Assembly: GCF_021728535.1 (NCBI RefSeq)
Contig: NZ_JAKKDU010000007.1
Location: 140,684 to 204,683 of the forward strand
From: Wocania arenilitoris
GTDB taxonomy: Bacteria; Bacteroidota; Bacteroidia; Flavobacteriales; Flavobacteriaceae
Direction of reading: 5' to 3'
DNA length: 64,000 nucleotides
A program made the position numbers and the translations under genes. The notes beneath the pieces were generated by a model. The model was not told the DNA's origin, searched no databases, and worked only from the letters and a program-made list of their open reading frames with translations. Of the stretch, positions 63,135 to 64,000 are shown piece after piece. Position 1 is the first letter of the stretch; every line of letters starts with the position of its first letter.

Positions 63135-63863
63135 CTACCTCATACTCTCTATTAATTTTTGTCCTAATCCCGATGATAAGATTCCTATCAAAATCATATG
63201 GCCTACGAAAAACCAAAGTATGCCAATAATAGTTGCCCAATACAGTTTACGTGACTTGTAAAAATCATAAATAGTTAATACTAGGATCAATATTAGGATA
63301 CCTCCCAAGCCATAGATAGCTTCGTTAGTCATGAAATCTTTACTGATTTGCATAAAGGAATGTCTGCCCATGCGTCCTAGTGCAGGTCCCAACATAGATA
63401 TGGACGCTAAAAGGAAGAATCGCTTGTGATTTTGCGGTTTATTCCTGTAAAGATAGCCTAGAATGACATAGGCTGAAAAAGTAAAAAGGATGAAATTATT
63501 CCCCCAGAAAAGTCCTGAAATTCCAAAAGTCGCATCACCAGTTTCAAAGTAACTCTGTAAGGTGTAGTAGATTACATAACCTCCAGATAACAATACCGCC
63601 GAGGCAAATAAACTCCAAAATTTACCATTAGTCTTATGTTGGATTATTTTTCCTTTTGATGTGAGCCAATTTTGCCATACAAACGCAACATACCAGAGGG
63701 TAAATATAATTGCATGTACTATAAAAAATGTTGGTAACGGTTCCCTATCTGTAAATGAACGAAAAAAGAAGTGGTTTGAAAAACCCAAAAACACAATCAT
63801 GAATAGGATTATACTCATTGTCAAGAAAAATGAGTGGTCCGATATTTTCCTCTTTTTATTCAT
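63135..63863 (-). CDS. Polytopic membrane protein of unknown function
   Basis: 242 residues, about seven helices (SFFLTMSIILFMIVFLGFSN; FFIVHAIIFTLWYVAFVWQN; LFASAVLLSGGYVIYYTLQS; NFILFTFSAYVILGYLYRN; IYGLGGILILILVLTIYDFY; WATIIGILWFFVGHMILIGI). Paired H in VHAIIFTLW and QHKTNGKFW resemble heme- or metal-linked membrane proteins, but no family is recognised. Single gene between repeats and IS DNA. Confidence 0.7.
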   Translation of the reverse strand: MNKKRKISDHSFFLTMSIILFMIVFLGFSNHFFFRSFTDREPLPTFFIVHAIIFTLWYVAFVWQNWLTSKGKIIQHKTNGKFWSLFASAVLLSGGYVIYYTLQSYFETGDATFGISGLFWGNNFILFTFSAYVILGYLYRNKPQNHKRFFLLASISMLGPALGRMGRHSFMQISKDFMTNEAIYGLGGILILILVLTIYDFYKSRKLYWATIIGILWFFVGHMILIGILSSGLGQKLIESMR

Positions 63864-63879
63864 AGTTTTTGTTTTCGTA

Positions 63880-64000
63880 TGTCTAGTCCTGAAATATGGC
63901 TACAGGTTAAAATTGAATTAAGCTGTTTTTAAATATACCATATTAGGTGTTTTATAGTCTAAAGATAAATGTAATCTTATTTGGTTGTATAAATTAATTG
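63880..64000 (-). mobile_element. Second IS3-family element, 3' end (continues beyond window)
   Basis: Terminal TGTCTAGTCCTGAA at 63880-63893 and the last 27 codons of an OrfB transposase, INLYNQIRLHLSLDYKTPNM then VYLKTA and TAA at 63920-63918. The terminal repeat differs from that of the element at 62029, so it is a different IS3-type element. Confidence 0.75.
63918..64000 (-). CDS. IS3 transposase C-terminus (partial)
   Basis: 27 codons to the right edge: the NLYNQIRLHLSLDYKTPN motif is the usual tail of IS3 OrfB (N-x-x-R-x-H-x-x-L). Catalytic core lies outside the window. Confidence 0.8.
   Translation of the reverse strand, partial: INLYNQIRLHLSLDYKTPNMVYLKTA

Noticed and set aside
1..64000. 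CRISPR array
   Set aside because: No run of identical 23-47 bp direct repeats with unique spacers was seen. The protein repeats at 2-6 kb and the hairpin modules at 38 kb do not have that form, and no cas genes are present.

Overview
The window is a low-GC chromosomal segment from a marine member of the Flavobacteriaceae (Bacteroidetes). The evidence is the type IX secretion (T9SS) type-B sorting domains, a SusC/SusD pair with a hybrid two-component regulator, sulfatases and algal-glycan glycosidases, a zeaxanthin-type carotenoid cluster, and promoters of the TAnnTTTG type. There is no species-level marker, so no genus is claimed.

Layout. 1-9.7 kb: three large minus-strand secreted proteins (an IgGFc-binding-domain protein cut by the window edge and two type-B T9SS proteins with DxDxDG-rich repeats). 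9.7-16.1 kb: an ABC exporter pair, a divergent gene of unknown function, then pRiA4b-ORF3-like, ctaA, GNAT and cca genes. 16.2-17.7 kb: two adjacent decayed genes (YrdC/Sua5 family and a GT4 glycosyltransferase). 17.9-23.4 kb: a surface-glycan cluster (FkbM methyltransferase, two GT2 enzymes, a WaaP/Kdo-kinase-like protein, UDP-galactopyranose mutase and a probable galactofuranosyltransferase). 23.7-37.4 kb: a polysaccharide utilization locus (PUL 1) with a DUF6786-like lipoprotein, a sulfatase, a GH117/GH43-like lipoprotein, a decayed gene, SusD, SusC and a hybrid sensor-regulator. 37.4-38.8 kb: a gene-free mobile-DNA remnant with an integrase N-terminus and three hairpin modules whose stems differ but whose loops are alike. 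38.8-43.8 kb: heptosyltransferase-like, dapD, a small secreted protein, ruvX, def, a DUF5606-like gene and a TlpA-like gene. 43.8-48.7 kb: lycopene cyclase, crtZ, crtB, crtI and a MerR/B12 regulator of the CarH type. 48.8 kb: tRNA-Leu(GAG).

Right of the tRNA (49-64 kb) the sequence looks like an accessory region. It holds a ParDE toxin-antitoxin module with a perfect 26-bp operator, a second glycan-degradation set without SusCD (GH2, GH29, sulfatase), an IS200-type element, IS110 and IS3 remnants, two identical 122-bp MITE-like elements, and at least eight long intergenic repeats that are absent from the first 49 kb. It also carries an AraC / small membrane protein / DUF1772 / NmrA operon and an InlB-repeat lipoprotein.

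How the genes work together: PUL 1 and the GH2/GH29/sulfatase set are consistent with uptake and desulfation of a sulfated, galactose- or fucose-containing algal polysaccharide. The carotenoid operon is probably derepressed by light through the B12-binding MerR protein, which keeps the CarH W-x9-EH motif. The sugar-transfer cluster probably builds a galactofuranose-containing surface glycan. The signals most worth checking are the hairpin array at 37.9-38.2 kb, the IS110-like ends nested in the intergenic repeat family, and the decay of a gene that is normally essential (YrdC/Sua5).
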